From Saccharibacillus sp. JS10 (lineage in GTDB: Bacteria > Bacillota > Bacilli > Paenibacillales > Paenibacillaceae), in assembly GCF_024436065.1 (NCBI RefSeq), contig NZ_JANFNS010000002.1, positions 62,001 through 126,000 on the forward strand: a stretch of 64,000 nucleotides of DNA, in the 5' to 3' direction. Made by a program: the position numbers and the translations under genes. Position 1 is the first letter of the stretch, and each line of letters starts with the position of its first letter. The notes below the pieces were generated by a model. It did not search any database and was not told the DNA's origin. It saw only the letters and a list, made by a program, of their open reading frames with translations. Positions 36,013 to 44,405 of the stretch are shown here, one piece after another.

Positions 36013-37956
36013 ATGAGCGAGAAAAAAAGCAAGGCAAATGAACTGAGTCGCAAAGAGCGCAAGCTTCAATCGGCGAAAGTTGAAAAAAAGAAACAACAAG
36101 CATCTTCCGGCAAAAAGAAACCGGGCGTGAAACGTCGCGATTTGCCAGCAAAAGAGCGTAACAGCGAACAGCCAGTCGTTTCTTCTACAGAGCAACCGAA
36201 AACAAACGAAGTTGCCGAGAAGCCAAAAGCAAGTGAAGCTCCGCGCAAAGAGCGTAGCACGCGTACAGAAGCTGCAACACGTAGCCGTACTTCGCAAGCG
36301 CCTAAAGCAAAATCTTCATCTTCTTCAGAGCGGATCAGCCCAAGTGAGCGGTATGAACAGCGTCAAAAGGAACGAGCTACAACTGCGGCAAAAGCGAGTT
36401 CAATCCAACCTAAAATGAAGCGTCCTAAATCTGCGTCTGGCAAACCTTATGCAGCGGCTTCGCAAAATGCATTATCTGCATCTACGAACATGGCAAGTCG
36501 CGGACGTTCGCAAGATGTAGCTGCGCAGACTTCTTCTCCAGCTGATGCCGAACAAGTGAAAGTCGGCGATGTCATTATCGTGACGATCAAGCGGATCGGG
36601 ATTAACGGCGAAGGCGTGGGTTATTTCCGCCGCAAAGCGGTGTTTATCGACGGAGCGATTACGAACGAAGTCGTCAAAGCCGAAGTGCTGGAGACGCAAG
36701 CGAAATTTATCAAAGCTCAATTGATCGAAATCGAAAAAAAATCGAAGCATCGCGTAGAACCGCCTTGCCCGGTATACGGCATCTGCGGCGGTTGTCAGCT
36801 TCAGCATATTTCGTACGAAGGTCAGTTGATTGCCAAACTTGAGATTGTCCGCGAAGCGTTTAGCCGTTATTCCGGTCTAAATGATCTGAAGATCAAGCCA
36901 ACACTCGGTATGGATCGTCCGTGGGATTATCGGAACAAAGCACAGCTGCAAGTGGAGCGCCGGGACGTCAAAGGAGCGAAAAGCGAGATTATCGCCGGGC
37001 TGTACGAGATCGGAAGCCATGAGATCGTCGATATTAGCGGCTGCCCGATTCAACATCCACAAGTCAACCGCGCGGTGGATAAAGTGAAAAACGTATTGGC
37101 AGAGCTGAATATTCCATTGTCCAAAGGCGATAGCCGTGGTGGACGCAGCGATATCAAAGACAGCGGACAACGTAAAGGCGTTCGTACCATCGTAGTGCGT
37201 AACGGTTTCCAATCCGGTGAAATTCAAGTCACTCTCGTGACCGAGACTGCCGATCTTCCGCGCCAAGAAGATCTGGTGGAACGTCTTCGCCTTGAATTGC
37301 CGGAAATGAGCGGTTTGTCGATTAACGTCAATCCATTCAAAACGCCGTTGATCTTCGGTGAGCGTACGATCAGCTTATGGGGCACTGAAGCGATGAACGA
37401 ATCGCTCGGCGATCTGAACTTTACATTGTCACCGCGTGCCTTTTTCCAATTGAACCCGGAGCAGACGATCAAGCTGTATGAAACGGTCAAAGCTGGAGCA
37501 GCATTAACAGGCAAAGAAATGGTCGTCGATGCGTATTGCGGTACAGGAACAATCGGATTATGGCTCGCTCCTTATGCGGCTGAAGTTCGCGGAATCGAAG
37601 TGATTCCGGAAGCTGCGGAAGATGCACAGCGCAATGCCGAGCGTAACGAACGCAGCAATGCTCAGTTCTTCGCTGGTGAAGCCGAAGATTTGCTGCCACG
37701 TTGGGCAAAAGAAGGCTTAAGCCCGGACGTTATCGTTGCCGATCCGCCGCGCGTAGGTCTGGATCGCAAGTTCTTGGATACCGTGCTTCGCACGAAGCCA
37801 AGCAAGTTCGTTTACGTTTCGTGTAACCCTTCTACACTTGCAAAAGACTGCAAAGTGTTGCTGGACGGCGGTTACGAGATTCAATCGGTACAGCCAATCG
37901 ACATGTTTCCGCAGACAAGTCAAGTGGAATGTGTGACGGTGTTGGTGCGTAAATAA
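36013..37956 (+). CDS. rlmD: 23S rRNA (uracil-5-)-methyltransferase, RlmD/TrmA family
   Basis: SAM-dependent m5U methyltransferase acting on 23S rRNA (RlmD, or the dual RlmCD/YefA type), 647 residues. A TRAM RNA-binding domain (about 180-238) precedes the 4Fe-4S ligands Cys252, Cys258, Cys261 (CPVYGICGGC) and Cys344 (SGCPIQ). SAM motif DAYCGTGTIGLW is at about 508, and the catalytic Cys about 604 lies in VSCNPSTL. An unusual N-terminal extension of about 170 residues is Lys/Arg/Ser/Ala/Glu-rich and low in complexity, probably an RNA-binding tail. ATG 36013 has GGAGAG 9 nt upstream; the other ATGs are too close or lack a site. Confidence 0.9.
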   Translation: MSEKKSKANELSRKERKLQSAKVEKKKQQASSGKKKPGVKRRDLPAKERNSEQPVVSSTEQPKTNEVAEKPKASEAPRKERSTRTEAATRSRTSQAPKAKSSSSSERISPSERYEQRQKERATTAAKASSIQPKMKRPKSASGKPYAAASQNALSASTNMASRGRSQDVAAQTSSPADAEQVKVGDVIIVTIKRIGINGEGVGYFRRKAVFIDGAITNEVVKAEVLETQAKFIKAQLIEIEKKSKHRVEPPCPVYGICGGCQLQHISYEGQLIAKLEIVREAFSRYSGLNDLKIKPTLGMDRPWDYRNKAQLQVERRDVKGAKSEIIAGLYEIGSHEIVDISGCPIQHPQVNRAVDKVKNVLAELNIPLSKGDSRGGRSDIKDSGQRKGVRTIVVRNGFQSGEIQVTLVTETADLPRQEDLVERLRLELPEMSGLSINVNPFKTPLIFGERTISLWGTEAMNESLGDLNFTLSPRAFFQLNPEQTIKLYETVKAGAALTGKEMVVDAYCGTGTIGLWLAPYAAEVRGIEVIPEAAEDAQRNAERNERSNAQFFAGEAEDLLPRWAKEGLSPDVIVADPPRVGLDRKFLDTVLRTKPSKFVYVSCNPSTLAKDCKVLLDGGYEIQSVQPIDMFPQTSQVECVTVLVRK

Positions 37957-37994
37957 GCAAAAGATTTGACTTGATCGTTCTCTTTCAAGAAGAA

Positions 37995-38023
37995 TTGAAG
38001 AAATGCACAATTTATGTTATAAT
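37995..38023 (+). promoter_or_regulatory. Strong sigma-A promoter of the repeat RNA
   Basis: TTGAAG (37995-38000), 17-nt spacer, TATAAT (38018-38023) with TGT just before it as an extended -10. Expected start about 38030, directly upstream of the tandem RNA repeats. Confidence 0.85.
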
Positions 38024-38052
38024 TTAAAAAGAAAAAGAGGACTGGTTAACAG

Positions 38053-38206
38053 TCATTGGGGTAGTGATCCTCAATTCCACGCCGTGGGGACGTTAAATAA
38101 GACACGGAAATGAGTTTTTAGTCACTGGACTTTTTGGTCACTGGGGTTGGCGACCCTCAGTTCCACGCCGTGGGGACGTTAAATAAGACACGGAAACGAG
38201 TTTGTA
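38053..38206 (+). repeat. Two direct repeats, 86-bp period
   Basis: Units of about 70 bp with identical 36-bp cores at 38075 and 38161; flanks differ by a few substitutions and one indel. Confidence 0.95.
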
Positions 38207-38228
38207 GTCGTCGTAGTCTTATATGTTG

Positions 38229-38259
38229 GACCCTGATGCAAACGGCATCAGGGTCTTTT
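38229..38259 (+). terminator. Intrinsic terminator between repeat RNA and PBECR4 gene
   Basis: GACCCTGATGC, AAACG loop, GCATCAGGGTC: an 11-bp perfect stem, then TTTT. Read-through would supply the gene 27 nt downstream, as in type III toxin-antitoxin loci. Confidence 0.92.
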
Positions 38260-38286
38260 ATTTATTGAAGGAGAGAGGGCAAGTAA

Positions 38287-38895
38287 ATGATACCTAATGC
38301 AACTGCCTTATTAGCACTTACTTCAAAACCAAAGATTGATGAAATAAACTTGAGGCTTTTGCAGGAATTTTATGCGCAATACTTAAATCCGAAGACTTAT
38401 ACATATACTTTAGCAGACGAAAATGTAATCATACTTAAGTTTGAGGAAGATAAATTTTGTCACCTGGTTGGAGTTGAGCAATCAGTTAGAGGTTCAGTGT
38501 CGCCCAACGTCTTAAATAGTTACAAAGGAAAAAATGGTTGGAATCGAATTAAGAATGAAGAAATTACGTTTGCACATTTAAAGGCGACAGGAGGTAAAGC
38601 AAAATTTGGAGATATTAAAATCAAGTTAGTTTATTTCTATTTGCTCCCTCATATTTTATCGTCACCTAACAAAGTGGTGTACTATAATGTGGTTGTCAAT
38701 CATATAAACTGTGAAATTTTAATTTATGATATTCAACAAAATGCTTATATTCATCTTGGTATTGAAAAAGGAAGCGATGGAATTTATTTTCCACGTACAT
38801 TTCTGATCGAAAAAATCACAGCATCTAGTAGCGGAACTAAATTTATCGTTCCACAACCTGAGCCGGTGAATGTTATTAAGACAGTTATTTCTTAA
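38287..38895 (+). CDS. PBECR4-domain protein (BECR-fold RNase-like), putative toxin
   Basis: A 202-residue soluble protein matching, by recall, the stand-alone PBECR4 family (phage barnase-EndoU-colicin E5/D-RelE-like nuclease 4): KPKIDEINLRLLQEFYAQYL near the start, FEEDKFCHLVGVE (about 52-64), YKGKNGWNRIKNEE (about 78-91), YFYLLPHIL, a beta hairpin with ILIYD..NAYIHLGIEKG, and YFPRTFLIEK. BECR-fold members are commonly RNases; no catalytic residue is assigned here. ATG 38287 follows AAGGAGAGAGG. The gene is visibly more AT-rich than its neighbours, suggesting horizontal transfer. It lies directly behind a tandem-repeat RNA and terminator. Confidence 0.75.
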   Translation: MIPNATALLALTSKPKIDEINLRLLQEFYAQYLNPKTYTYTLADENVIILKFEEDKFCHLVGVEQSVRGSVSPNVLNSYKGKNGWNRIKNEEITFAHLKATGGKAKFGDIKIKLVYFYLLPHILSSPNKVVYYNVVVNHINCEILIYDIQQNAYIHLGIEKGSDGIYFPRTFLIEKITASSSGTKFIVPQPEPVNVIKTVIS

Positions 38896-38969
38896 AGAAA
38901 TTGATGTAATTTTTATTTATTGATCAAATGCTGAAGCAAGTTGCCTAATTCTGATATAAAATCATAATC

Positions 38970-39031
38970 AAAAGCCGTTTCCGGATATCCGAGGATGCAC
39001 TAGCATCTTTCGAATCGGAAACGGCTTTTTT
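38970..39031. terminator. Branched terminator between convergent genes
   Basis: AAAAGCCGTTTCC pairs with GGAAACGGCTTTTTT. Inside lies a second hairpin, GATGC-ACTA-GCATC. Confidence 0.88.
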
Positions 39032-39059
39032 GTATCGAACATAATAGATCACACAACCG

Positions 39060-39812
39060 TCAATACACCGCAATCGCCCCATAAGGCCCTTCGATAATCT
39101 GAATCTTCGTTTCAAAAATATCAGTCAGCAGTTCGGGCTGCATCATCTCTGCCACGGTTCCGAATGCCGCGATCTGCCCGTGTTTCATCGCACAGATTCG
39201 ATCGGAATATTTAGCGGCAAAGTTGATGTCATGCAGAACGGTCAGAATAGTGCGACCGAATTCGGCAGCGGCGTATTTCAGATGCTCCATCATTTGCACG
39301 GAACGAGCCACATCGAGATTGTTCAGCGGTTCGTCCAGCAGGACATACTCGGTTTCTTGGCATAACACCATCGCGACGTAAGCGCGCTGACGTTGACCGC
39401 CGGAAAGCTCGTCCAAATACCGATTTTCAAGCGCGGTAAGATCAAGAAAATCGATATATTTCGAAATGATTTCTTCGTCTTTATTCGTCAGTCTGCCTTT
39501 GGAATACGGAAAACGTCCGAATCCCGCAAGTTGCCGTACCGTCAACCGGGTAACAAAATGATTTTCTTGACGAAGAATTGTCATAATCTTGGCTAGATCT
39601 TGCGACTTCGACGCCGCGATATCCATATTGGCGACCGTAATCTGACCTTCATCCAAATCGAGCAATCTACCAATCATGAGGAGCGTAGTCGATTTCCCGG
39701 CACCATTTGGACCAATGAGCGAAGTCAGCCCGGCTTTTGGAATTTGAATATTAAGAGGGCCTATTTGTACATCTGACGTATACGACTTTTTCACATTATC
39801 GATCTGGATCAT
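39060..39812 (-). CDS. Siderophore ABC importer ATPase (YclP/FatE-like)
   Basis: Nucleotide-binding subunit of 250 residues of an iron-siderophore importer. Walker A is GPNGAGKST (about 34-42), the signature is LSGGQRQR (about 138), Walker B is EYVLLDEPLNNLD (about 158), and the switch His lies in LHDINFA. It overlaps the upstream permease gene by 4 nt and closes an operon of binding protein, two permeases and ATPase. Relatives such as YclP and FatE handle catecholate siderophores (petrobactin, anguibactin). Confidence 0.92.
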   Translation of the reverse strand: MIQIDNVKKSYTSDVQIGPLNIQIPKAGLTSLIGPNGAGKSTTLLMIGRLLDLDEGQITVANMDIAASKSQDLAKIMTILRQENHFVTRLTVRQLAGFGRFPYSKGRLTNKDEEIISKYIDFLDLTALENRYLDELSGGQRQRAYVAMVLCQETEYVLLDEPLNNLDVARSVQMMEHLKYAAAEFGRTILTVLHDINFAAKYSDRICAMKHGQIAAFGTVAEMMQPELLTDIFETKIQIIEGPYGAIAVY

Positions 39813-40873
39813 AGACTACCCTTCCTTAAAATCACGATTAAAAATAAAACGCCGCCAAATAATTCGATAATAATCGAGACAACGCCTTGCGCGTGGAACA
39901 CATGGTACATCAGGAAATAAGCGCTTGTGAGAATGACAAAAGCAATCGCAAAAGCCATAGGGAACAAGTACCGATGATCGTAAGTTTGCGCCGCTTGATA
40001 CGTTAAGGTCACGACCAGAAATCCGTAAAAGGTAAGCGGACCGACCAGAGCGGTGGACACTGCCATTAGAATCGAGACTAAGATCAACGTGTAAATCACG
40101 CCGAATTTATGTTTGCTGCCGAGTGTCGTCGAGACTTCTTTTCCTAAAGACAGTACGTTCAATCTTTTTGCATGGATAAGCATTAATGTGGCAATCAAGG
40201 CGACAATCGGAATGGCAATCGGGAAATAAGCGGCATCTGCGTTGTTGACCGAAGCGAACAGGCGAGTTTGCAGCAAATCAAATTCCGAAGGTGCCAACAC
40301 TCTACCCATAAAGGAAGAAAATGAGCGTAGCCCGGTTCCGATGATAATTCCCACCAGCAACAAAATTTGCAGATTCCCGTATTTACCCGACAACAGCCAA
40401 CCGTACAAAATCAGACACATCAGCACCATCGCGGCAATTTGATACAAAAAAGAATCGACACCGCTGAAATGAATAAACGCCGAAGCCCCGAGAAAGAAAA
40501 TCATGCTGGTATGGATCGTCGAATAAATCGCTTCAAAACCAAGCAGAGAAGGCGTAATGATTCGGTTATTCGTAATACTTTGAAAAGCAAGCGTTCCTAG
40601 ACTTTGACAGATCGCCGCAATCAGCATCGCGATAATCGCAACCGCTCTACGTTCGACAACTGGAATAAACGAAGGCGAAGTGATCGGCACCGGATTGCGG
40701 TAAACGAGCAGCCCATACGAAGAAAGAAGACCAATAGCCATTAATGCGAGCAATAATATCCAGTAGTTTCTGGCTTCTTTTGACGTACGAAAAGCTCGAG
40801 CCGATCTTCGTTTGGAGTAAGTAGCATTAACCTTTTGGACAGTCGACAGGTTGTTGGGGGTATAGGCACTCAT
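39809..40873 (-). CDS. Siderophore ABC importer permease 2 (YclO/FatC-like)
   Basis: FecCD-family permease of 354 residues with about nine to ten helices. A Lys/Arg-rich N-terminus precedes helix 1; the family cytoplasmic coupling loop near LSLGKEVSTTLGSKHKFG (about 240-257) and GPLTFYGFLVVTL are seen. It is translationally coupled on both sides by 4-nt overlaps and forms a heterodimer with the other permease by family rule. Confidence 0.92.
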   Translation of the reverse strand: MSAYTPNNLSTVQKVNATYSKRRSARAFRTSKEARNYWILLLALMAIGLLSSYGLLVYRNPVPITSPSFIPVVERRAVAIIAMLIAAICQSLGTLAFQSITNNRIITPSLLGFEAIYSTIHTSMIFFLGASAFIHFSGVDSFLYQIAAMVLMCLILYGWLLSGKYGNLQILLLVGIIIGTGLRSFSSFMGRVLAPSEFDLLQTRLFASVNNADAAYFPIAIPIVALIATLMLIHAKRLNVLSLGKEVSTTLGSKHKFGVIYTLILVSILMAVSTALVGPLTFYGFLVVTLTYQAAQTYDHRYLFPMAFAIAFVILTSAYFLMYHVFHAQGVVSIIIELFGGVLFLIVILRKGSL

Positions 40874-41898
40874 CGTGATCTAGTATTTCCCCTCCTTTGC
40901 CGTAACAAAATCATAATAAAGACGACCGAACCGATTGTTCCAAGAATCAAAGACACCGGAATTTCAAAAGGCATAATTAACGTTCTCGACAGCAGATCGC
41001 AGATCATAATCGTTCCCATCCCGAGCAGACAGACCCAGGGGAGATTGCTTCGAAGATCGTCACCGCGAAACATCGATACGATATTCGGTACGATCAATCC
41101 GAGAAACGGCAGGTTACCAATCACCGCCGCCACGATCCCGACCGTAAGTGAAATAAGCGCCGTGCCTACGAAAATAATCCGGTTGTAATTCGCGCCGACA
41201 CTTGTTGCAACATCTTGTCCGAGACCTGCGAGGGTCAACCGATCCGCATAAAAGAAGATGATAATCGTGACCAGCACAATGATCCATAAATATTCATAGC
41301 GACCGATTTGGATATTGGAAAAAGAACCGATATACCAATTTTGAATATTTTGCGTCATCTGAAAAGTTAATCCGACAAAGTTCGATACGGCGGAGATAAC
41401 CGCTCCCAGCATCATTCCGATAATCGGAACGATCAGCGAAGAACGGAGTTTCACTCTTCTTAGTAGCAAGAAAAACAACATCGTACCGATAAAAGAAAAC
41501 ACAATGGCGCCTGTCATGCGCATCAGCAAACTTGGAGCCGGTATCAGTAAGTAGACGAGTAGAAGACCAAGCCCCGACCATTCGATGGTTCCGGTTGTTG
41601 TCGGTTCAACCAGACGATTTTGCGTCACCAACTGCATCACAAGCCCCGACATCGCCATAGCGGCACCGGTTAGCATAAGCGACAGCGTTCGCGGAACGCG
41701 CGTAATCCAGAACATTTCTTTTCCGTCTGCTTGCCCCCGTATATCGTACACGCCCGTAAGCAAAGAAAGAACGCCTAAAGCACCAACGACAAGAAGCGCA
41801 AGGATAAAAGGGAACGTCCATAGTTTGTTGGCAACCTGCCGAGGCTTTAAAGTTAACGTTGCCTCGGCAGAAGGAGAAATTTTGTTTTTCAGCAACAT
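40870..41898 (-). CDS. Siderophore ABC importer permease 1 (YclN/FatD-like)
   Basis: FecCD-family permease of 342 residues. Marker segments are RVPRTLSLMLTGAAMAMSGL in helix 2 (about 67-86), LAGLGQDVATSVGANYNR in the coupling loop, and GNLPFLGLIVPNIVSMFRG near helix 8. It lies 15 nt after the binding-protein gene and overlaps permease 2 by 4 nt. Confidence 0.92.
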   Translation of the reverse strand: MLLKNKISPSAEATLTLKPRQVANKLWTFPFILALLVVGALGVLSLLTGVYDIRGQADGKEMFWITRVPRTLSLMLTGAAMAMSGLVMQLVTQNRLVEPTTTGTIEWSGLGLLLVYLLIPAPSLLMRMTGAIVFSFIGTMLFFLLLRRVKLRSSLIVPIIGMMLGAVISAVSNFVGLTFQMTQNIQNWYIGSFSNIQIGRYEYLWIIVLVTIIIFFYADRLTLAGLGQDVATSVGANYNRIIFVGTALISLTVGIVAAVIGNLPFLGLIVPNIVSMFRGDDLRSNLPWVCLLGMGTIMICDLLSRTLIMPFEIPVSLILGTIGSVVFIMILLRQRRGNTRSR

Positions 41899-41913
41899 AC
41901 CAAACTCCTTAGA

Positions 41914-42954
41914 TTACTTTCCCAATGAAGCGGCAAGATTATCGAACAATTCGATATAGGTCTGGATCGATTCGTTCGTGTACGTATCGTTTGGCGCGTA
42001 GATGATATGATCTTCTTTGATCGCTTTTGTATTTTTAAGTGCAGGAGCTTTGTCGATTACGTCTTGAGCCGGTACGGATTCACTGTCCAAGCTTGAAATC
42101 GCGGCATCCCGGTCTAAGACCAAAATCCAATCGGGATTGCTTTGCGCGATCGCTTCGACCGAAATATCGTCGCCTTCATGATCCGAAGAAGCTTTATTGA
42201 TTTCAAGTGCCGGAGTCCAGTTGAAGATTTCATACATCGGGCCCCAGACGCGTCCATTATGCGGAGCTGCAAAGCCAATACTGCCACCGGAAACAATCAC
42301 GCTCATCATCGTGTCGGTACCGTTATAAGCCGCTTTGGCTTTTTCGATGGAAGCATCGAAGTTGGCAATCAATTCATCCGCTTCTTTTTCTTTATCGAAA
42401 ATTTTGCCTAAATTCATCGTGTCGTTTTTCAGACCGTTCACCAAATTTTCGCCCGGCGTTTCTGTTTCTTCGGAGACATCAAAGTTAAAATCGATAACCA
42501 CGGCGTTCGGAACGAGTTTTTTGATATCTTCATAGTAAGTGCCGAAGCGTTGACCGATAATGACGAGGTCTGGATCTGCCGCTGCCAAAATTTCTAAATT
42601 CGGCTCGCGGTGATCGCCAATATTTTGTACCGATTCATCTGCCACATAAGGCGAATCGGCAGGCATGACCGTTTTAGGTGCAGCCGCGAGTTTGATGCCC
42701 CAGTCCGACAGCGTCTGGAAGGTACGGCTATCAAGCGCGACCACTTTTTCTGGATTAACTGGGACGTTGACTTTGCCGTGAGCATCGGTGATTTCAACGG
42801 TTTTTTTAGCAGCGGTAGTGCTTGTGCCAGATTCTGTAGCAGAAGCTGCTTGAGACGCAGTGCTTGAAATACCTGAATTGGAGCAAGCCGTCAGTGTCAA
42901 TGTAGAAGCGAGCATTAGAGCAGAAATCGATTTGAGCCAAGTTGTTTTTTTCAT
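41914..42954 (-). CDS. Siderophore-binding lipoprotein (YclQ/FatB-like)
   Basis: Substrate-binding lipoprotein of 346 residues with lipobox LTLTACS (Cys about 23) after a type II signal. A Ser/Thr/Ala-rich linker leads into the periplasmic-binding-protein fold with KVVALDSRTFQTLSDWGIK, NLEILAAADPDLVIIG (about 122-137) and the closing TYIELFDNLAASLGK. ATG 42954 has GGGGGA about 8 nt upstream, excluding ATG 42969. It is first in the importer operon and carries a Fur box in its leader. Confidence 0.93.
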   Translation of the reverse strand: MKKTTWLKSISALMLASTLTLTACSNSGISSTASQAASATESGTSTTAAKKTVEITDAHGKVNVPVNPEKVVALDSRTFQTLSDWGIKLAAAPKTVMPADSPYVADESVQNIGDHREPNLEILAAADPDLVIIGQRFGTYYEDIKKLVPNAVVIDFNFDVSEETETPGENLVNGLKNDTMNLGKIFDKEKEADELIANFDASIEKAKAAYNGTDTMMSVIVSGGSIGFAAPHNGRVWGPMYEIFNWTPALEINKASSDHEGDDISVEAIAQSNPDWILVLDRDAAISSLDSESVPAQDVIDKAPALKNTKAIKEDHIIYAPNDTYTNESIQTYIELFDNLAASLGK

Positions 42955-43047
42955 CTGTAAGTCCCCCATAGATTTAAAATAAATTTTTGAAAAAACGAAT
43001 CATTCATGCTTATGTACGCGAAAAAAAGTGATTCAAAAACCTATCAT

Positions 43048-43066
43048 GATAACGATTATCATTATC
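43048..43066 (-). promoter_or_regulatory. Fur box
   Basis: GATAACGATTATCATTATC matches the 19-bp Fur consensus GATAATGATAATCATTATC closely and is placed just past the predicted start of the siderophore operon. Confidence 0.9.
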
Positions 43067-43077
43067 ACATGAGGTTC

Positions 43078-43105
43078 ATTATATCAAAACAAATCCATTT
43101 ATCAA
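43078..43105 (-). promoter_or_regulatory. Promoter of the siderophore operon
   Basis: On the minus strand: TTGATA (43105-43100), 16-nt spacer, TATAAT (43083-43078). The Fur box begins about 12 nt downstream, giving iron-repressed transcription. Confidence 0.75.
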
Positions 43106-43225
43106 CCAAATGAAAGAAATTGTTTGAAATAGCATTTCGTTTTTCATTTCAAAATTGGTATGATAGGTGAGTAATTTTCAACCGATATAAACGTAAGATT
43201 CTATAAATAGCGAGGTTTTTTCGAG

Positions 43226-44197
43226 ATGAAAGCAAACTTTTGGCAAGAATTGCCGAAGCCTTTTTTTATACTGGCACCGATGGAAGATGTGACGGACGTT
43301 GTGTTTCGACATGTCGTGAGCGCGGCAGCGAAGCCGGATGTCTTTTTCACTGAATTTGCGAATACGGAAAGTTATTGCCACCCGGACGGGCGGCACAGCG
43401 TACGCGGACGATTGGCGTTTACCGAAGACGAACAACCGATTGTCGCGCATATTTGGGGAGATAAGCCGGAGCATTTTCGAGATATGAGTATCGGGATGGC
43501 GGAAGCAGGCTTCAAAGGTATCGATATCAATATGGGCTGCCCTGTACCGAACGTTGCGGAAAACGGCAAAGGGAGCGGTTTGATCTGTCGCCCCGAGCTT
43601 GCGGCGGAGATCGTTCAAGCGGCAAAAGCAGGCGGATTACCGGTTAGCGTGAAAACCCGGCTCGGCTTCACCGAAATCGACGAATGGCGAGATTGGCTGA
43701 CGCATATTTTGCGGCAAGAGATTGCGAATCTGTCGATCCATCTGCGTACGCGAGAAGAAATGAGTAAAGTCGACGCGCATTGGGAACTGATCCCGGCGAT
43801 CAAGCAGCTGCGTGACGAGATTGCGCCGCATACGCTGCTGACGATCAACGGCGATATTCCAGATCGGCAAAAAGGGTTAGAATTAGCGGAGCAATACGGC
43901 GTCGACGGAGTGATGATCGGACGCGGCATTTTCCATGATCCTTTTGCTTTCGAACAAGAGAAAAAAGAGCATAGCAGCGATGAACTGCTTGATCTGTTGA
44001 AGCTGCATTTGGATCTGCACGATCATTACTCCGAACATCTGGAGCCGCGTCCTTTCAAAGCATTGCCAAGATTTTTCAAAATTTACGTGCGCGGTTTCCG
44101 AGGCGCGAGCGAATTGCGAGCGAAACTGATGGAAGCGAAATCTACCGATGAAGTTCGCGCGGGATTAGCGGAATTTGAGCAGAAGTCCAAGTCCTAA
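43226..44197 (+). CDS. tRNA-dihydrouridine synthase
   Basis: FMN-dependent tRNA uridine reductase, 323 residues. It has the TIM-barrel start [17 protein letters not shown] (about 13-29), [20 protein letters not shown] (about 98-117), VKTRLGF for the flavin (about 140), and [17 protein letters not shown] for phosphate binding (about 215-235). GAGG upstream of ATG 43226 is a modest ribosome site. An extended -10 (TGGTATGAT, 43156-43164) is its likely promoter. It is monocistronic. Which Dus subfamily and target position is unclear. Confidence 0.93.
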   Translation: MKANFWQELPKPFFILAPMEDVTDVVFRHVVSAAAKPDVFFTEFANTESYCHPDGRHSVRGRLAFTEDEQPIVAHIWGDKPEHFRDMSIGMAEAGFKGIDINMGCPVPNVAENGKGSGLICRPELAAEIVQAAKAGGLPVSVKTRLGFTEIDEWRDWLTHILRQEIANLSIHLRTREEMSKVDAHWELIPAIKQLRDEIAPHTLLTINGDIPDRQKGLELAEQYGVDGVMIGRGIFHDPFAFEQEKKEHSSDELLDLLKLHLDLHDHYSEHLEPRPFKALPRFFKIYVRGFRGASELRAKLMEAKSTDEVRAGLAEFEQKSKS

Positions 44198-44267
44198 ATT
44201 GAATTTCGAAGCTTTACTGCAAAAGCCGCTTCAAAAGCAATTGGCTTTCCATTAAGGCTGCATGAAT

Positions 44268-44302
44268 AGACCGCTACCTTTGGTCAGGGCGGTCTGTTTT
44301 TT
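44268..44302 (+). terminator. Intrinsic terminator after the Dus gene
   Basis: AGACCGC, 14-nt loop, GCGGTCT, then six T after one G. Confidence 0.82.
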
Positions 44303-44405
44303 ACGTAAAAATAATCTTTTATCCCTCGTCCTTTTTCCTCCAATCTGTGTTACGCTTATCCGATGTTCGTCTATCTACAGCAAGACTGAAGGAGTTAACC
44401 TATTT

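Larger units (their letters stand above)
38030..38259 (+). ncRNA. Tandem-repeat RNA, candidate type III-like antitoxin
   Basis: A leader hairpin (ACTG-GTTAA-CAGT, 38041-38053) precedes two related units, about 38053-38121 and 38138-38206, spaced 86 bp. They share an identical 36-nt core (38075-38110 and 38161-38196). Each unit opens with a hairpin: ATTGGGGT-agtg-ATCC-t-CAAT in unit 1 and ACTGGGGT-tggcg-ACCC-t-CAGT in unit 2. The core can also pair CCGTG with CACGG. Transcription would end at 38229-38259, just before the PBECR4 gene. A tandem riboswitch-like leader is the alternative. Confidence 0.7.

Noticed and set aside
38053-38206. CRISPR array
   Set aside because: Only two units, about 70 bp long, no spacer logic, no cas genes; an RNA fold is preserved.
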